From Aeromonas molluscorum 848 (GTDB lineage Bacteria > Pseudomonadota > Gammaproteobacteria > Enterobacterales > Aeromonadaceae), in NCBI RefSeq assembly GCF_000388115.1, contig NZ_AQGQ01000019.1:1-37215 (forward strand): DNA of 37,215 nt, written 5' to 3'. Both the position numbers and the translations under genes were made by a program. Positions 10,435 to 19,078 of the stretch are shown in pieces. Positions within the stretch are counted from its first letter, which is position 1. Each line of letters starts with the position of its first letter. The notes beneath the pieces are model-generated. The model was not told where the DNA came from and made no database searches. It saw only the letters and a list, made by a program, of their open reading frames with translations.

Positions 10435-10468
10435 AAGGAGGCGGCTCGCCGGTGCGCGCCGCCTCCTT
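10435..10468 (+). other. Large hairpin between leuS and lptE
   Basis: An 11-bp perfect stem (AAGGAGGCGGC / GCCGCCTCCTT) with a 12-base loop, followed by GTT and not a clear T-tract. A TATAAT hexamer lies just upstream (10427-10432) with no good -35 partner. The hairpin ends 17 bases before the lptE ATG, so it may be an attenuator or a stabilising leader. Confidence 0.5.
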
Positions 10469-10485
10469 GTTGGAGAGGACATTCC

Positions 10486-10968
10486 ATGGGTTCGCCCCTC
10501 ATTCGCTGGATCAGCATACTGTTGACCACACTGTTGCTTTCGGCCTGCGGCTTTCAGATGCGCGGTCAGGCCATCCCCCCCGAGCTGATGACCATGAAGG
10601 TGGTCGGTGATACCAAGAGCGATCTCTATCGCCTGGTCACCACCCGCCTCAAGGCATCAGGGGTCAAGCTGGAGGACAAGGAGGGCATTCCCGTACTGAC
10701 CCTCGGCGGCGTCGGTAACAGCAGCGAGGTCGCCTCGGTCGATGCCCTCGGTCAGGACAGAGAGTATGTGCTTGGTTACAGCACCAGCTTTACCGTCTCC
10801 ATGCCGGGCCAACCGACCCAGATTTTCCCCATCACCTTCAACCGCAGCTTCTTGAACAAACCGGACGCGGCCCTTGCCTCATCCCGTGAGCAGGAGCAGC
10901 TCGGCAAGGAGATGCAGGAACAGGCTGCCAGCCTCATCGTACGTCAGTTGAGTCAGGTCAAGTTCTGA
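10486..10968 (+). CDS. lptE: LPS-assembly lipoprotein LptE
   Basis: Outer-membrane lipoprotein that plugs the LptD barrel and takes part in lipopolysaccharide insertion. The 160-residue product has a lipoprotein signal peptide with lipobox LSAC (acylated C21), followed by GFQMRG, which resembles the family's CGWHLR. Length and position between leuS and holA match E. coli lptE (rlpB), although the C-terminal tail is shorter. GAGAGGA precedes the ATG. The stop is followed after 13 bases by the remnant holA start at 10982. Confidence 0.9.
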   Translation: MGSPLIRWISILLTTLLLSACGFQMRGQAIPPELMTMKVVGDTKSDLYRLVTTRLKASGVKLEDKEGIPVLTLGGVGNSSEVASVDALGQDREYVLGYSTSFTVSMPGQPTQIFPITFNRSFLNKPDAALASSREQEQLGKEMQEQAASLIVRQLSQVKF

Positions 10969-10981
10969 TGAGAGTATCCTG

Positions 10982-11125
10982 ATGAGAATTTACCCCGAGC
11001 AGTTTGCGGACCACCTCAAGGCAGGGCTCAGGCCCTGCTATCTCGTCTTTGGCGACGAGCCGCTGCTCGAGAAAGAGCGGGCCATCTACCTTGCGTTCTC
11101 CTCCCTCAACCAGGCCAGGTGCTGA
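10982..11125 (+). pseudogene. Truncated duplicate of the holA 5' end (47-codon ORF)
   Basis: An ORF of 47 codons whose first 29 residues (from MRIYPEQFADHLK to LVFGDEPLL) nearly repeat the start of the intact holA just downstream. Over those 87 bases, 77 match 11125-11211. Six of the first eight codons differ, all synonymously; only two amino acids differ in the block (A14V, D25E). After about codon 33 the similarity stops and the tail reads IYLAFSSLNQARC then TGA. That TGA overlaps the ATG of intact holA by one base (11123-11127), so the remnant could act as a coupled leader ORF. GAGAG lies seven bases upstream of its ATG. It is best read as a recombination scar, not a functional gene. Confidence 0.85.
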
Positions 11126-12159
11126 TGCGGATCTACCCTGAACAATTCGCGGACCACCTCAAGGTGGGGCTCAGGCCCTGCTATCTCGTCTTTGGCGAGG
11201 AGCCGCTGCTCAAACAGGAGGCCATCGACAGCATCCGCCTGCAATCACGCAAGCTGGGTTTCGATGAGCGCCACAGTTTTGTGGTTGAGCCTGGTCTCGA
11301 CTGGAATCAGATCTATGACGCCTGTCAGGCCATGAGCCTCTTCTCTGCCCGCCAGCTCATCGAGTTGGAACTGCCTCCCAAGGTCGACAAGGATCTGGCT
11401 GCCCGCATCAGCGAAATAGGCAAACAGTTGCATCCCGATCTGCTGCTGGTACTGAGCGGCACTCGACTCAACCAGACCCAGATGAAAGCAGCCTGGTTTG
11501 ACAAGCTTTACCAGATTGGTACCTATGTACCGGTCAACCATCCTGAGCCACGCTTTTTCCCTCGCTGGATGGCGGCCCGCTTTCAGAAATTCGGCCTCAA
11601 GGCCTTGCCCGACGCCATCAACTTCATGTGCCATGCCTATGAGGGCAACCTGCTGGCCGCCAGTCAGGAGATAGAGAAGCTGACCCTGCTGGATCCCCCC
11701 CTGCCGATCAGCGTTCCCTATCTGCAAGAGACCATCATACGCCACGCCCACTTCACGCCGTTCCAGCTGATCGATACCCTGCTGGAAGGCAAGGTGAACC
11801 GGGCCCAGCGCATCTTGCAGGCTCTGCGCGCCGAAGGTACCGAGCCCGGCATGCTCGCCTGGACCCTGACTCGCGAGCTGGAGCAACTCACCGAGCTGTC
11901 GCTCGCCATGCGCAGTGGCCACCCCCTGGGGGAACACTTCTCCCGCCTGCGTATTTGGCAAAGCCGCCAACAGCTTATCCAGCAGGCGTTGACCCGCCTG
12001 CCCTTTGCCAAGTTGCAACAGCTCTGGCAATTGATGGGCCAGCTCGACGATGCGCTGCGCCATTTCGAGACACAGCGCGCCTGGCTGCTGCTGCAGACCC
12101 TGGCCTTGGGATTTCGCGATGGTACGCCGCTGCCACTGCCAGAGGCAGCCGCATGCTAA
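11125..12159 (+). CDS. holA: DNA polymerase III subunit delta
   Basis: Clamp-loader delta subunit that opens the beta sliding clamp. The product is 344 residues (E. coli 343), with start MRIYPEQFADHLK resembling the E. coli MIRLYPEQL. Conserved blocks include CQAMSLFSARQ, the central MCHAYEGNLLAASQEIEKL and HFTPFQLIDTLLEGK. The ATG at 11125 is preferred over an in-frame GTG at 11119 because the family start and the duplicated copy both begin at this Met. The only ribosome-binding candidate is AGG within CCAGGTGCTG. Translation may depend on coupling from the 47-codon remnant. The gene overlaps nadD by seven bases. Confidence 0.95.
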   Translation: MRIYPEQFADHLKVGLRPCYLVFGEEPLLKQEAIDSIRLQSRKLGFDERHSFVVEPGLDWNQIYDACQAMSLFSARQLIELELPPKVDKDLAARISEIGKQLHPDLLLVLSGTRLNQTQMKAAWFDKLYQIGTYVPVNHPEPRFFPRWMAARFQKFGLKALPDAINFMCHAYEGNLLAASQEIEKLTLLDPPLPISVPYLQETIIRHAHFTPFQLIDTLLEGKVNRAQRILQALRAEGTEPGMLAWTLTRELEQLTELSLAMRSGHPLGEHFSRLRIWQSRQQLIQQALTRLPFAKLQQLWQLMGQLDDALRHFETQRAWLLLQTLALGFRDGTPLPLPEAAAC

Positions 12160-12839
12160 GCAAACCGATCGGCCTGCTCGGCGGCACCTTCGATCCCATT
12201 CACATCGGCCACCTGCGCCCAGCCATCGAGGCGCAGCAGGCGCTATCACTGGCCGAGATCAGGCTCATTCCGAACCATATCCCGCCCCATCGCGCCAACC
12301 CGCGCTGTTCGAGCGAACAGCGCCTGGCCATGGTCAGGCTGGCGGCGACAGAAAACCCGGGATTTGTGGTCGATGAGCGGGAGCTGGCCAAGAACAGTCC
12401 CTCCTACACCATAGAGACGCTGATGGCACTGCGAGAAGAGTTGCCCGATACGCCACTCTGCTTTCTGATGGGCATGGATTCCCTGCTCGGCCTGTCAGGC
12501 TGGCATCGCTGGCAAGAGCTGCTCGATTACGCCCATTTGGTAGTGAGCTGTCGCCCGGGTTGGCAGCCGGACTATCCCGCCCCGGTGACCGAGCTGCTGG
12601 CCCACCATCAGACGAGGGATGCCGAGGCGCTGCACCTGCGTCTGGCCGGTCATATCTGGCTGGCAGATAACCTGCCCATAGATCTCTCTGCCACGGCACT
12701 GCGGAACTTGCTGGCCAAGGGGCAAGATCCCCGCTATCTGTTGCCAGCCTCTGTCGCGCACTATATTGATCAACAAGGGCTCTATCGCACCGATGCGAAG
12801 ATCCCCCTTGCTTCCCCTGCCCAGCCTGGTAGGAAATGA
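12153..12839 (+). CDS. nadD: Nicotinate-nucleotide adenylyltransferase
   Basis: Makes deamido-NAD from nicotinate mononucleotide and ATP. The product is 228 residues (E. coli 213). The nucleotidyltransferase signature GLLGGTFDPIHIGH is at residues 7-20 and the C-terminal IDLSATALRNLL corresponds to the family ISSTxxR region. The ATG at 12153 lies inside the end of holA (seven-base overlap). The E. coli neighbour cobC is absent, so rsfS follows directly after 69 bases that hold a likely promoter. Confidence 0.96.
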   Translation: MLSKPIGLLGGTFDPIHIGHLRPAIEAQQALSLAEIRLIPNHIPPHRANPRCSSEQRLAMVRLAATENPGFVVDERELAKNSPSYTIETLMALREELPDTPLCFLMGMDSLLGLSGWHRWQELLDYAHLVVSCRPGWQPDYPAPVTELLAHHQTRDAEALHLRLAGHIWLADNLPIDLSATALRNLLAKGQDPRYLLPASVAHYIDQQGLYRTDAKIPLASPAQPGRK

Positions 12840-12848
12840 AGCCACCCA

Positions 12849-12857
12849 TGATATAAT
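12849..12857 (+). promoter_or_regulatory. Extended -10 promoter for rsfS–rlmH–mrdA–mrdB
   Basis: TGATATAAT: a perfect TATAAT at 12852-12857 preceded by TG with one base between, the extended -10 form. The -35 region is poor (GTAGGA). It lies 52 bases upstream of rsfS and would give the ribosome/shape genes expression independent of leuS. Confidence 0.5.
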
Positions 12858-12908
12858 CCGCCGCCCCATGCCCACGCAGGCCGCGCCGGTTCCAGAGGAG
12901 AAACACTA

Positions 12909-13244
12909 TTGCAAGAGCAACAACTGCACGCCTTCATCATCGACAAGATCGATGACATGAAGGGCCGCGACATCGTTACCCTGGATGTGCGCGGTCAATC
13001 CACCATCACGGATGCCCTGATCATCTGCTCCGGCAACTCCAGCCGTCACGTCTGTGCCATCGCCAGCAATCTGGCGAGCGAGGCTCGCCATGCCAAGCTC
13101 AACCTGCTTAGCGTGGAAGGGCAACAGACCGGTGAGTGGGTGCTGGTCGATTTGGGCTCCGTCATAGTGCATGTGATGCAAGACGAGTATCGCGACTTCT
13201 ATCAACTGGAGAAACTCTGGGGCAGTGCTCCGGTACAAGCCTGA
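12909..13244 (+). CDS. rsfS: Ribosomal silencing factor RsfS
   Basis: Binds ribosomal protein L14 and blocks subunit joining when nutrients are short. The 111-residue product is a clear RsfS/Iojap homologue with [23 protein letters not shown] and [24 protein letters not shown]. The start is a TTG at 12909 with GAGGAG eight bases upstream; it gives [16 protein letters not shown], aligning with E. coli MQGKALQDFVIDKIDD. It lies directly before rlmH, which begins five bases after its stop. Confidence 0.95.
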   Translation: MQEQQLHAFIIDKIDDMKGRDIVTLDVRGQSTITDALIICSGNSSRHVCAIASNLASEARHAKLNLLSVEGQQTGEWVLVDLGSVIVHVMQDEYRDFYQLEKLWGSAPVQA

Positions 13245-13249
13245 TCCCC

Positions 13250-13717
13250 ATGAAGATTCAGTTGATTGCCGTGGGCACCAAGATGCCCGCCTGGGTCGAG
13301 CACGGCTTCCAGGAATACCGTCGCCGCTTTCCCAAAGATATGCCGTTTGAGCTGGTCGAGATAAGCGCAGGAAAACGCGGCAAGAATGCCGACATCCCCC
13401 GCATCCTGCAAAAGGAGGGGGAAGCTATGCTGGCCGCCGCGGGCCGCTCGCGCCTCGTCACCCTGGATATTCCCGGCAAGCCCTGGACCACGGAGCAGCT
13501 GGCAGGCCAGCTGGAAGCCTGGAAGCTGGATGGCCGCGATGTCGCCCTGCTGGTGGGGGGCCCCGAGGGGCTCTCCCCCGAATGCAAAGCCGCTGCCGAG
13601 CAGAGCTGGTCCCTCTCGCCACTCACCCTGCCCCACCCTCTGGTGCGGGTCTTGGTGGCCGAGAGCCTTTACCGGGCCTGGAGCATCACTACCAACCACC
13701 CCTATCACAGGGAATAG
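13250..13717 (+). CDS. rlmH: 23S rRNA pseudouridine-1915 N3-methyltransferase RlmH
   Basis: SPOUT-class methyltransferase acting on the pseudouridine at 23S rRNA position 1915. The 155-residue length equals the E. coli enzyme. The knotted SAM site is visible as [13 protein letters not shown] and the C-terminal [31 protein letters not shown] is nearly invariant in the family. The ATG at 13250 gives the conserved [13 protein letters not shown]. Confidence 0.97.
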   Translation: MKIQLIAVGTKMPAWVEHGFQEYRRRFPKDMPFELVEISAGKRGKNADIPRILQKEGEAMLAAAGRSRLVTLDIPGKPWTTEQLAGQLEAWKLDGRDVALLVGGPEGLSPECKAAAEQSWSLSPLTLPHPLVRVLVAESLYRAWSITTNHPYHRE

Positions 13718-13758
13718 CGCTTTATGTTCTCGCTCCCCCCCAAGGTTGAGGCATCCCC

Positions 13759-15696
13759 ATGCTGAAACAACGCATCGAGATGCGCGATCACAGCGCTGAG
13801 GGCAACCTCTTCTTTCGTCGCACTCTAGTCGCCTATCTGGGCATGGTCGCGCTGATGCTGGTGCTGCTCGGCAATCTCTACTACCTGCAAGTAGAATCGT
13901 TCGACACCTACCAGACCCGTTCCAATGACAACCGGATCCGGGTTGTGCCGGTGGCACCGCCCCGGGGCCTCATCTATGACACCAATGGCGTGCTCTTGGC
14001 GGAGAACCGCCCTGTCTACAGTTTGGAAATCGTTCCGGAAGAAGCCGGGGACATCGACAAGATGGCCGACGATCTCATCGCCCTGCTGGGACTACCGGAA
14101 GGCACCAAGGAGAAGTTCCTGGCCGAGGTCAAACGTCAGCGCCGCTTCAAGCCTGTCTCCCTCTATGAGAAGTTGACCGAGAAGCAGGTTGCTGTCTTTT
14201 CCGTTGACCAGCATAACTACCCGGGGGCCAGCATAGAGGCCTACCTGAAACGTTATTACCCATTTGGCGATACTCTCACCCATGCCCTGGGCTATGTGGC
14301 CAAGATAAATACCCGGGATGTGGAGCGCCTCGATAAAGAGGACAAGCTCGCCAACTACGCGGCCACCAAAGACATTGGCAAGCAGGGGGTGGAGAAGTTC
14401 TACGAGGATCAGCTGCACGGGGTCGCCGGCTATCAGGAGGTCGAGGTCAACAACCGGGGCCGGGTAGTCCGTACCCTCAAATTCCAGGCCCCCCAGCCCG
14501 GCAAGGATATCTACCTCAATATCGACATCCGCCTGCAACTGAAGGCCCAGCAACTGCTGGACGGTCGCCGGGGCGCCATCGTCATGATGGATCCCAAGAC
14601 TGGCGCCATCCTGGCCATGGAGTCGAGCCCCAGCTACGACCCCAACCTGTTCGTGACCGGGATCTCCACCACCAACTACTCGGGCCTGCTCAACGATCCG
14701 GCCCGCCCTCTGGTTAACCGCACGACCCAGGGGATCTATGCCCCCGCCTCCACCGTCAAGCCGTTGATGTCGGTGATGGGGCTGAACGAAGGGGCTATCA
14801 CCCCCCAATACCGCTACTTTGGCGGGCCCAGCTTCTCCATTCCTGGCACCACCAAGAAGTTCCGTGACTGGCGCCGCTGGGGCCATGGCTGGCTCGACGT
14901 CTATCGCGCCATCGAGGTATCGGCGGATACCTACTTCTACGATCTCGCCTACCGGGTCGGCATCGACAAGATCCACGAGTACATGACTCACTTCGGTTTC
15001 GGTCAGTACAGTGGCGTCGATCTCTACGAAGAGACCCGCGGGGTCATGCCCTCCCGTGACTGGAAAATGTCCCGCTGGCGCCAGCCCTGGTATCAGGGTG
15101 ACACCATCTCCATCGGGATCGGCCAGGGCTACTGGAGTTCAACGCCCATCCAACTCGCCAAGGCGATCAGCATTCTGACCCAGAATGGTCATGATGTGAC
15201 CCCGCATCTGCTCAAGAGCACCGTCTCCCTCGATGGCACTGTACCCGCGTCCATCAATCCGAATGTGGCGCTCAAGGTGAAAAACGACAGCTACTGGCAG
15301 GTCGCCAGGGATGGTATGTGGCGCGTCATCAACGGTCATGAAGGTACCGGGCGCCGCGCCTTTGCCAACACCCCTTATGTGGCGGCGGGCAAGTCAGGGA
15401 CGGCCCAGGTGGTCGGCCTGAAAGAGAACCAGGTCTATAACGCAGCCACCACCAAGGTGGAGCACCGCGACAATGCCCTGTTTGTCTCCTTCGCCCCCTT
15501 CGATGCCCCCAAGGCAGTGGTGGCCCTGGTGCTGGAAAACGCCGGTGGCGGCAGTGCCGTGGCAGCCCCCGTTGCCCGCCACATGCTCGATGCCTATCTG
15601 CTGCCTCCCGATCCCGAGCTGCCCCCGGCCCCGGTTAAAGCTGCACTAGCCAAACCGACCGATGCCAACGTCACAAAGGTAAAGCCCCATGAGTAA
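13759..15696 (+). CDS. mrdA: Penicillin-binding protein 2 (elongasome transpeptidase)
   Basis: Class B PBP that cross-links peptidoglycan during rod elongation, working with RodA; in E. coli it is the target of mecillinam. The 645-residue product has a single N-terminal membrane anchor (about 22-44), a pedestal domain beginning [12 protein letters not shown], and a transpeptidase domain. Active-site motifs are STVK (S331-K334), SAD (388-390) and KSGT (545-548). It is about 12 residues longer than E. coli PBP2, mostly at the C-terminus. It lies within the putatively exchanged holA–mrdB segment and overlaps mrdB by eight bases. Confidence 0.96.
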   Translation: MLKQRIEMRDHSAEGNLFFRRTLVAYLGMVALMLVLLGNLYYLQVESFDTYQTRSNDNRIRVVPVAPPRGLIYDTNGVLLAENRPVYSLEIVPEEAGDIDKMADDLIALLGLPEGTKEKFLAEVKRQRRFKPVSLYEKLTEKQVAVFSVDQHNYPGASIEAYLKRYYPFGDTLTHALGYVAKINTRDVERLDKEDKLANYAATKDIGKQGVEKFYEDQLHGVAGYQEVEVNNRGRVVRTLKFQAPQPGKDIYLNIDIRLQLKAQQLLDGRRGAIVMMDPKTGAILAMESSPSYDPNLFVTGISTTNYSGLLNDPARPLVNRTTQGIYAPASTVKPLMSVMGLNEGAITPQYRYFGGPSFSIPGTTKKFRDWRRWGHGWLDVYRAIEVSADTYFYDLAYRVGIDKIHEYMTHFGFGQYSGVDLYEETRGVMPSRDWKMSRWRQPWYQGDTISIGIGQGYWSSTPIQLAKAISILTQNGHDVTPHLLKSTVSLDGTVPASINPNVALKVKNDSYWQVARDGMWRVINGHEGTGRRAFANTPYVAAGKSGTAQVVGLKENQVYNAATTKVEHRDNALFVSFAPFDAPKAVVALVLENAGGGSAVAAPVARHMLDAYLLPPDPELPPAPVKAALAKPTDANVTKVKPHE

Positions 15697-16792
15697 CTCG
15701 GCCCGCCACAACAGCATCTGGTACCGGCTGCATATCGATTTGCCCCTGCTGATCGGTCTGCTCTGTATCATGGCCCTCTCCATGGTGGTGCTCTACTCCG
15801 CCTCGGGTCAGGACATGGATTCCATCGTGCGCCAACTGGTGCGCGGCGGCCTCGCCTTCGTGCTGATGCTGGCCCTGGCCCAGTTGCCACCGACCCTCTA
15901 CGCCCGCTGGGCCATCCCCGTGTTCGTGGTGGTGGTACTGATGCTGATCGCGGTCGACGTGTTTGGCCATATCGGCAAGGGGGCACAACGCTGGCTGGAT
16001 CTCGGCTTCATGAAGTTCCAGCCCTCGGAGGTGATGAAGGTCTCCATGCCGATCATGGTGGCGACCTGGCTCAGCCGCCATTCGCTGCCCCCCAAGCTCA
16101 GCCACGTGGTGATCGCCCTCATCATGGTGCTGTTGCCGACCCTGCTGATCGCGGCCCAGCCCGATCTGGGCACCTCCATCCTGGTGGCGGCCTCCGGCTT
16201 CTTCGTCATCTTCCTGGCGGGGATAAGTTGGTGGCTGATCGGCCTGGCCGTGCTGCTGGCCGCGGCCTTCATGCCGGTGCTCTGGTTCTTCCTGATGCAT
16301 GACTACCAGCGCCAGCGGGTGTTGATGCTGCTCGATCCGGAGAAAGACCCCCTTGGGCGCGGTTACCACATCATCCAGTCCAAGATCGCCATCGGCTCCG
16401 GCGGCGTCTTTGGCAAGGGGTGGCTGCAAGGCACCCAATCCCAGCTGGAATTTCTGCCAGAACGCCATACCGACTTCATCTTCGCGGTCTTTAGCGAGGA
16501 GTTCGGCCTGGCCGGCGTCGCCCTGCTGCTCGCGCTCTACCTCTATATCATCAGCCGCTGCCTCTACATCTCGATGCAGGCTCAAAGCAGCTTCGAACGC
16601 CTGCTCGGCGGCGCCCTGACCCTCACCTTCTTCGTCTATGTGTTCGTCAACATGGGCATGGTGAGCGGCATATTGCCGGTGGTCGGCGTGCCTCTGCCCC
16701 TGGTGAGTTACGGCGGCACCTCCATGGTGACCCTGATGGCCGGCTTCGGCATCCTGATGTCCATTCAGACTCACAGAAGGCTGCTGGCCTGA
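15689..16792 (+). CDS. mrdB: Peptidoglycan glycosyltransferase RodA (SEDS family)
   Basis: SEDS polymerase that makes glycan strands from lipid II and partners with PBP2. The 367-residue polytopic protein is close to E. coli RodA (370). Conserved SEDS blocks are [52 protein letters not shown] and [12 protein letters not shown]. The start overlaps the mrdA stop. The TGA at 16790-16792 overlaps an ATG (16792) that opens the duplicated region. The last codons use rare arginine triplets (AGA AGG) where the remnant copy downstream has CGG CGG. Confidence 0.96.
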   Translation: MSNSARHNSIWYRLHIDLPLLIGLLCIMALSMVVLYSASGQDMDSIVRQLVRGGLAFVLMLALAQLPPTLYARWAIPVFVVVVLMLIAVDVFGHIGKGAQRWLDLGFMKFQPSEVMKVSMPIMVATWLSRHSLPPKLSHVVIALIMVLLPTLLIAAQPDLGTSILVAASGFFVIFLAGISWWLIGLAVLLAAAFMPVLWFFLMHDYQRQRVLMLLDPEKDPLGRGYHIIQSKIAIGSGGVFGKGWLQGTQSQLEFLPERHTDFIFAVFSEEFGLAGVALLLALYLYIISRCLYISMQAQSSFERLLGGALTLTFFVYVFVNMGMVSGILPVVGVPLPLVSYGGTSMVTLMAGFGILMSIQTHRRLLA

Positions 16793-16808
16793 TGAGATGG
16801 ATATATTC

Positions 16809-16927
16809 TGCCGGTGGTCGGCGTGCCTCTGCCCCTGGTGAGTTACGGCGGCACCTCCATGGTGACCTTGATGGCCGGCTTCGGCATCCTGATGTCCATT
16901 CAGACGCACCGGCGGTTGCTGGCCTGA
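16809..16927 (+). pseudogene. Remnant duplicate of the mrdB 3' end
   Basis: This 119-base block repeats the last 39 codons and stop of mrdB (16674-16792) with 113 of 119 bases identical. All six differences are synonymous. It has no start of its own, being cut where [14 protein letters not shown] begins. Its TGA (16925-16927) overlaps the mltB ATG by one base, which looks like the original resident mrdB/mltB junction. The 16 bases between the intact mrdB stop and the block (starting ATGAGATGGATA) match neither copy and could be the first codons of a donor mltB. Confidence 0.88.
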
Positions 16928-17946
16928 TGCTGCGCCGCGCCACCCTCTCGCTGTTGCTGGCCGCAGCCTTGCCAGCCATGGCGGAGCCCATCGCCACTGC
17001 GGCACCGAGCACGGCTACCCTCACCAGGCTGGCCGAACGTCAGGCCGTTCCTCTGGACCAATTGCAGGCCGCCGCCGGGGCAGCACGGCTCAATCCCGAG
17101 ATACTGGCATTAATGCAGCGTCCCTGGGAGGCCAAGCCCTGGTATCAATACAGGCCCCTGTTTGTCACCGAACAACGCATTCAGGCCGGCGTGCGCTTCT
17201 GGCAGGAAAACAGCGAACTGCTGAACCGGGCGGAGCAGACCTACAGAGTCCCCGCTGCCCTTATCACCGCCATCCTGGGAGTAGAAACGGCCTACGGTAA
17301 GCAGATGGGTCGCCACGGGGTGCTCGATAGCCTCTATACCCTGGGCTTCTACTATCCGGAGCGGGCCGACTTCTTCGCCAAGGAGTTTGCCCAGTTGGTA
17401 CTGCTCGGCCAGGAGGAGGGACTCCCCCTCCGGGCCCTCAAGGGCTCCTACGCAGGCGCCATGGGCATGGGTCAGTTCATGCCCTCCAGCTACCGCCACT
17501 ATGCCGTGGACTTTGATGGTGATGGCAAACGGGATCTTTTCAATAACAAGGCCGATGCCATCGGCAGCGTGGCCAACTATTTTGCCGAGCATGGCTGGCG
17601 CTGGCATGAGCCGGTGGTCGAACCCGCCAAGGCGACCATGCCGGTTCCTGACTCCCTGATAGGCAAGGCCCCAGAGCCGACCCTGACATGGCAGACCCTG
17701 TCTGATGCCGGACTGCGCCTCGCCACGCCACCTGACGCCAAGACCAAGGTCCGCTTGCTGGCCCTTGACCAGGCAGATGGCCCCGGTTACTGGGTCGCCC
17801 GCCACAATTTTTACGTGATCAATCGCTACAACCGCAGCCCCTTGTACGGCATGGCGGTCTATCAACTCAGCCAAGCCATCCAGGATGCCTATGCAGCACA
17901 ACAGACTCCTCACCCTCAGCCTGACCTTGTTGCTGGCGGCCTGTAG
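16927..17946 (+). CDS. mltB: Lytic murein transglycosylase B
   Basis: Cleaves glycan strands between MurNAc and GlcNAc with formation of the 1,6-anhydro end. The product is 339 residues. The catalytic glutamate is E120 in ILGVETAYGKQMGRHG, and the family 3 hallmarks GAMGMGQFMPSSYRHYAVDFDGDG and NFYVINRYNRS are present. The ATG at 16927 gives a signal peptide (MLRRATLSLLLAAALPAMA, cut before EP). There is no lipobox, unlike the E. coli outer-membrane lipoprotein, so a soluble periplasmic form is inferred. An in-frame ATG at 16792 would add 45 residues, but those only translate the mrdB remnant in a wrong frame. Confidence 0.92.
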   Translation: MLRRATLSLLLAAALPAMAEPIATAAPSTATLTRLAERQAVPLDQLQAAAGAARLNPEILALMQRPWEAKPWYQYRPLFVTEQRIQAGVRFWQENSELLNRAEQTYRVPAALITAILGVETAYGKQMGRHGVLDSLYTLGFYYPERADFFAKEFAQLVLLGQEEGLPLRALKGSYAGAMGMGQFMPSSYRHYAVDFDGDGKRDLFNNKADAIGSVANYFAEHGWRWHEPVVEPAKATMPVPDSLIGKAPEPTLTWQTLSDAGLRLATPPDAKTKVRLLALDQADGPGYWVARHNFYVINRYNRSPLYGMAVYQLSQAIQDAYAAQQTPHPQPDLVAGGL

Positions 17947-18835
17947 CAGCCAACCCGAACAGCCGACGGCACCCCCGGAGCCCCCGGTGCAGGTGGAAAA
18001 ACCCCCTGTCATCGAGTTCCCCCAGGCCACTGGCGCCATACCGCGCCATGAGCCCCTGAGCGCGAGCGGCAACCGCGACTACTGGATAGGCAAGCAGAAA
18101 TATCAAGTGTGGCGGGACATAAAGAATTACAGCGAGGAGGGCTCCGCCAGCTGGCTGGACAAGGCGCTCGACGGCAACAAGACCGCCAACGGCGACATCA
18201 TGGACAGCAGCCAGTTCAGTGCGGCCCACCGCAATCTGCCGCTACCAAGCTATGTGCGAGTCACCAACCTGGACAATGGCCGAGAGACCATAGTGCGGGT
18301 CAACGACCGTGGTCCCTTCACGCAATCGCGACTCATCGACCTCTCCCATGCCGCAGCTCACCAACTAGGCATGGTCGACCATGGCTCGGCGCGAGTCAGG
18401 CTGGATCTCATCACCGACACCCCGGATCAGCAGATTGAGATGATCCCCGACATCCCCATGACGGACACGCGCCCGAACCAGGGGCAGGCGTTGATTGCGC
18501 CAGCAGCCGCAGCGCCAGCCAAGGTTGCCCCCGTCCCCGCCAAGGCCGCGGTGGCGCCGACCACAGCTGCGGTGAAAAACCCACCGCCGGCCAGCAAGCC
18601 TGCCGCGGCGCCCGCCAGCAGCGGTAAACGGATGCAGGTGCTCGCCAGCGGCTCAAAAGAGCGAGCCGAGAGTCTGGCGGCCAGTCTCGGCACACAATTT
18701 GGGGTATCCCACCAGGTTGAGGCCGCCGGCCAGGTCTATCGCGTCTTGCTGGGCCCCATCTCTTCGGCGCAGCAAACCCAGCTGTTGCAGCAGGTGCGCA
18801 GTCAGGGATTCGAGCAAGCCTTCTTCGTACCCTGA
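17891..18835 (+). CDS. rlpA: Rare lipoprotein A (septal ring lytic transglycosylase family)
   Basis: RlpA acts on denuded glycan strands at the division site in some species. The product is about 314 residues from ATG 17891, chosen because AGGA lies five bases upstream; ATG 17885 would add two residues. The lipobox is LAAC (C18). A double-psi beta-barrel domain spans about 90-175, including VRVNDRGPFTQSRLIDLSHAAA. A long Ala/Pro linker follows, then a C-terminal SPOR domain (KRMQVLASGS to the end) that binds denuded peptidoglycan. It overlaps the end of mltB by 56 bases. Confidence 0.93.
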   Translation: MQHNRLLTLSLTLLLAACSSQPEQPTAPPEPPVQVEKPPVIEFPQATGAIPRHEPLSASGNRDYWIGKQKYQVWRDIKNYSEEGSASWLDKALDGNKTANGDIMDSSQFSAAHRNLPLPSYVRVTNLDNGRETIVRVNDRGPFTQSRLIDLSHAAAHQLGMVDHGSARVRLDLITDTPDQQIEMIPDIPMTDTRPNQGQALIAPAAAAPAKVAPVPAKAAVAPTTAAVKNPPPASKPAAAPASSGKRMQVLASGSKERAESLAASLGTQFGVSHQVEAAGQVYRVLLGPISSAQQTQLLQQVRSQGFEQAFFVP

Positions 18836-18964
18836 ATCCGGATGACTCAGAGCGGGCCGCCTGCGGCCCGTCCCATGCCGCAACCCCTACCGTCACAGGC
18901 TTAGGCCAGTGCGAGACGCGCCTGATTACGACGCGCAGCCCAGCCGATATGGCTAAAAAATCCC

Positions 18965-18976
18965 TGCCAATTGGCA
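18965..18976. promoter_or_regulatory. 12-bp perfect palindrome upstream of dacA promoter
   Basis: TGCCAATTGGCA is a perfect palindrome about 31 bases upstream of the putative dacA -10. Its position suits an activator or repressor site. No known regulator is assigned. Confidence 0.35.
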
Positions 18977-19003
18977 CACTGGACTATAACCGCTGCTCGC
19001 TTC

Positions 19004-19012
19004 TGGTATAGT
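19004..19012 (+). promoter_or_regulatory. Extended -10 promoter for dacA
   Basis: TGGTATAGT: TATAGT (19007-19012, 5/6) with the TG of an extended -10. It lies 66 bases upstream of the dacA ATG. The -35 region (CTATAA) is weak. Confidence 0.4.
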
Positions 19013-19078
19013 TAGCCCCGCTTTTTCATTTACATTTACTAGGGGTCACACCCGACCAGGCCCGCAGGAATTTTCACG

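Larger units (their letters stand above)
18836..19078. other. Intergenic region rlpA/dacA
   Basis: The 243-base gap starts with a G+C-rich hairpin (GGGCCG-CCTG-CGGCCC, 18854-18869) that lacks a T-tract and may be a weak rlpA terminator. It ends with the dacA promoter region listed separately. No gene is seen. Confidence 0.5.

Noticed and set aside
15671-17005. 444-codon minus-strand frame with long His/Gln/Gly-rich repeats, including a 40-residue internal repeat
   Set aside because: It is antisense to mrdB; the internal repeat is only the shadow of the duplicated mrdB 3' end.
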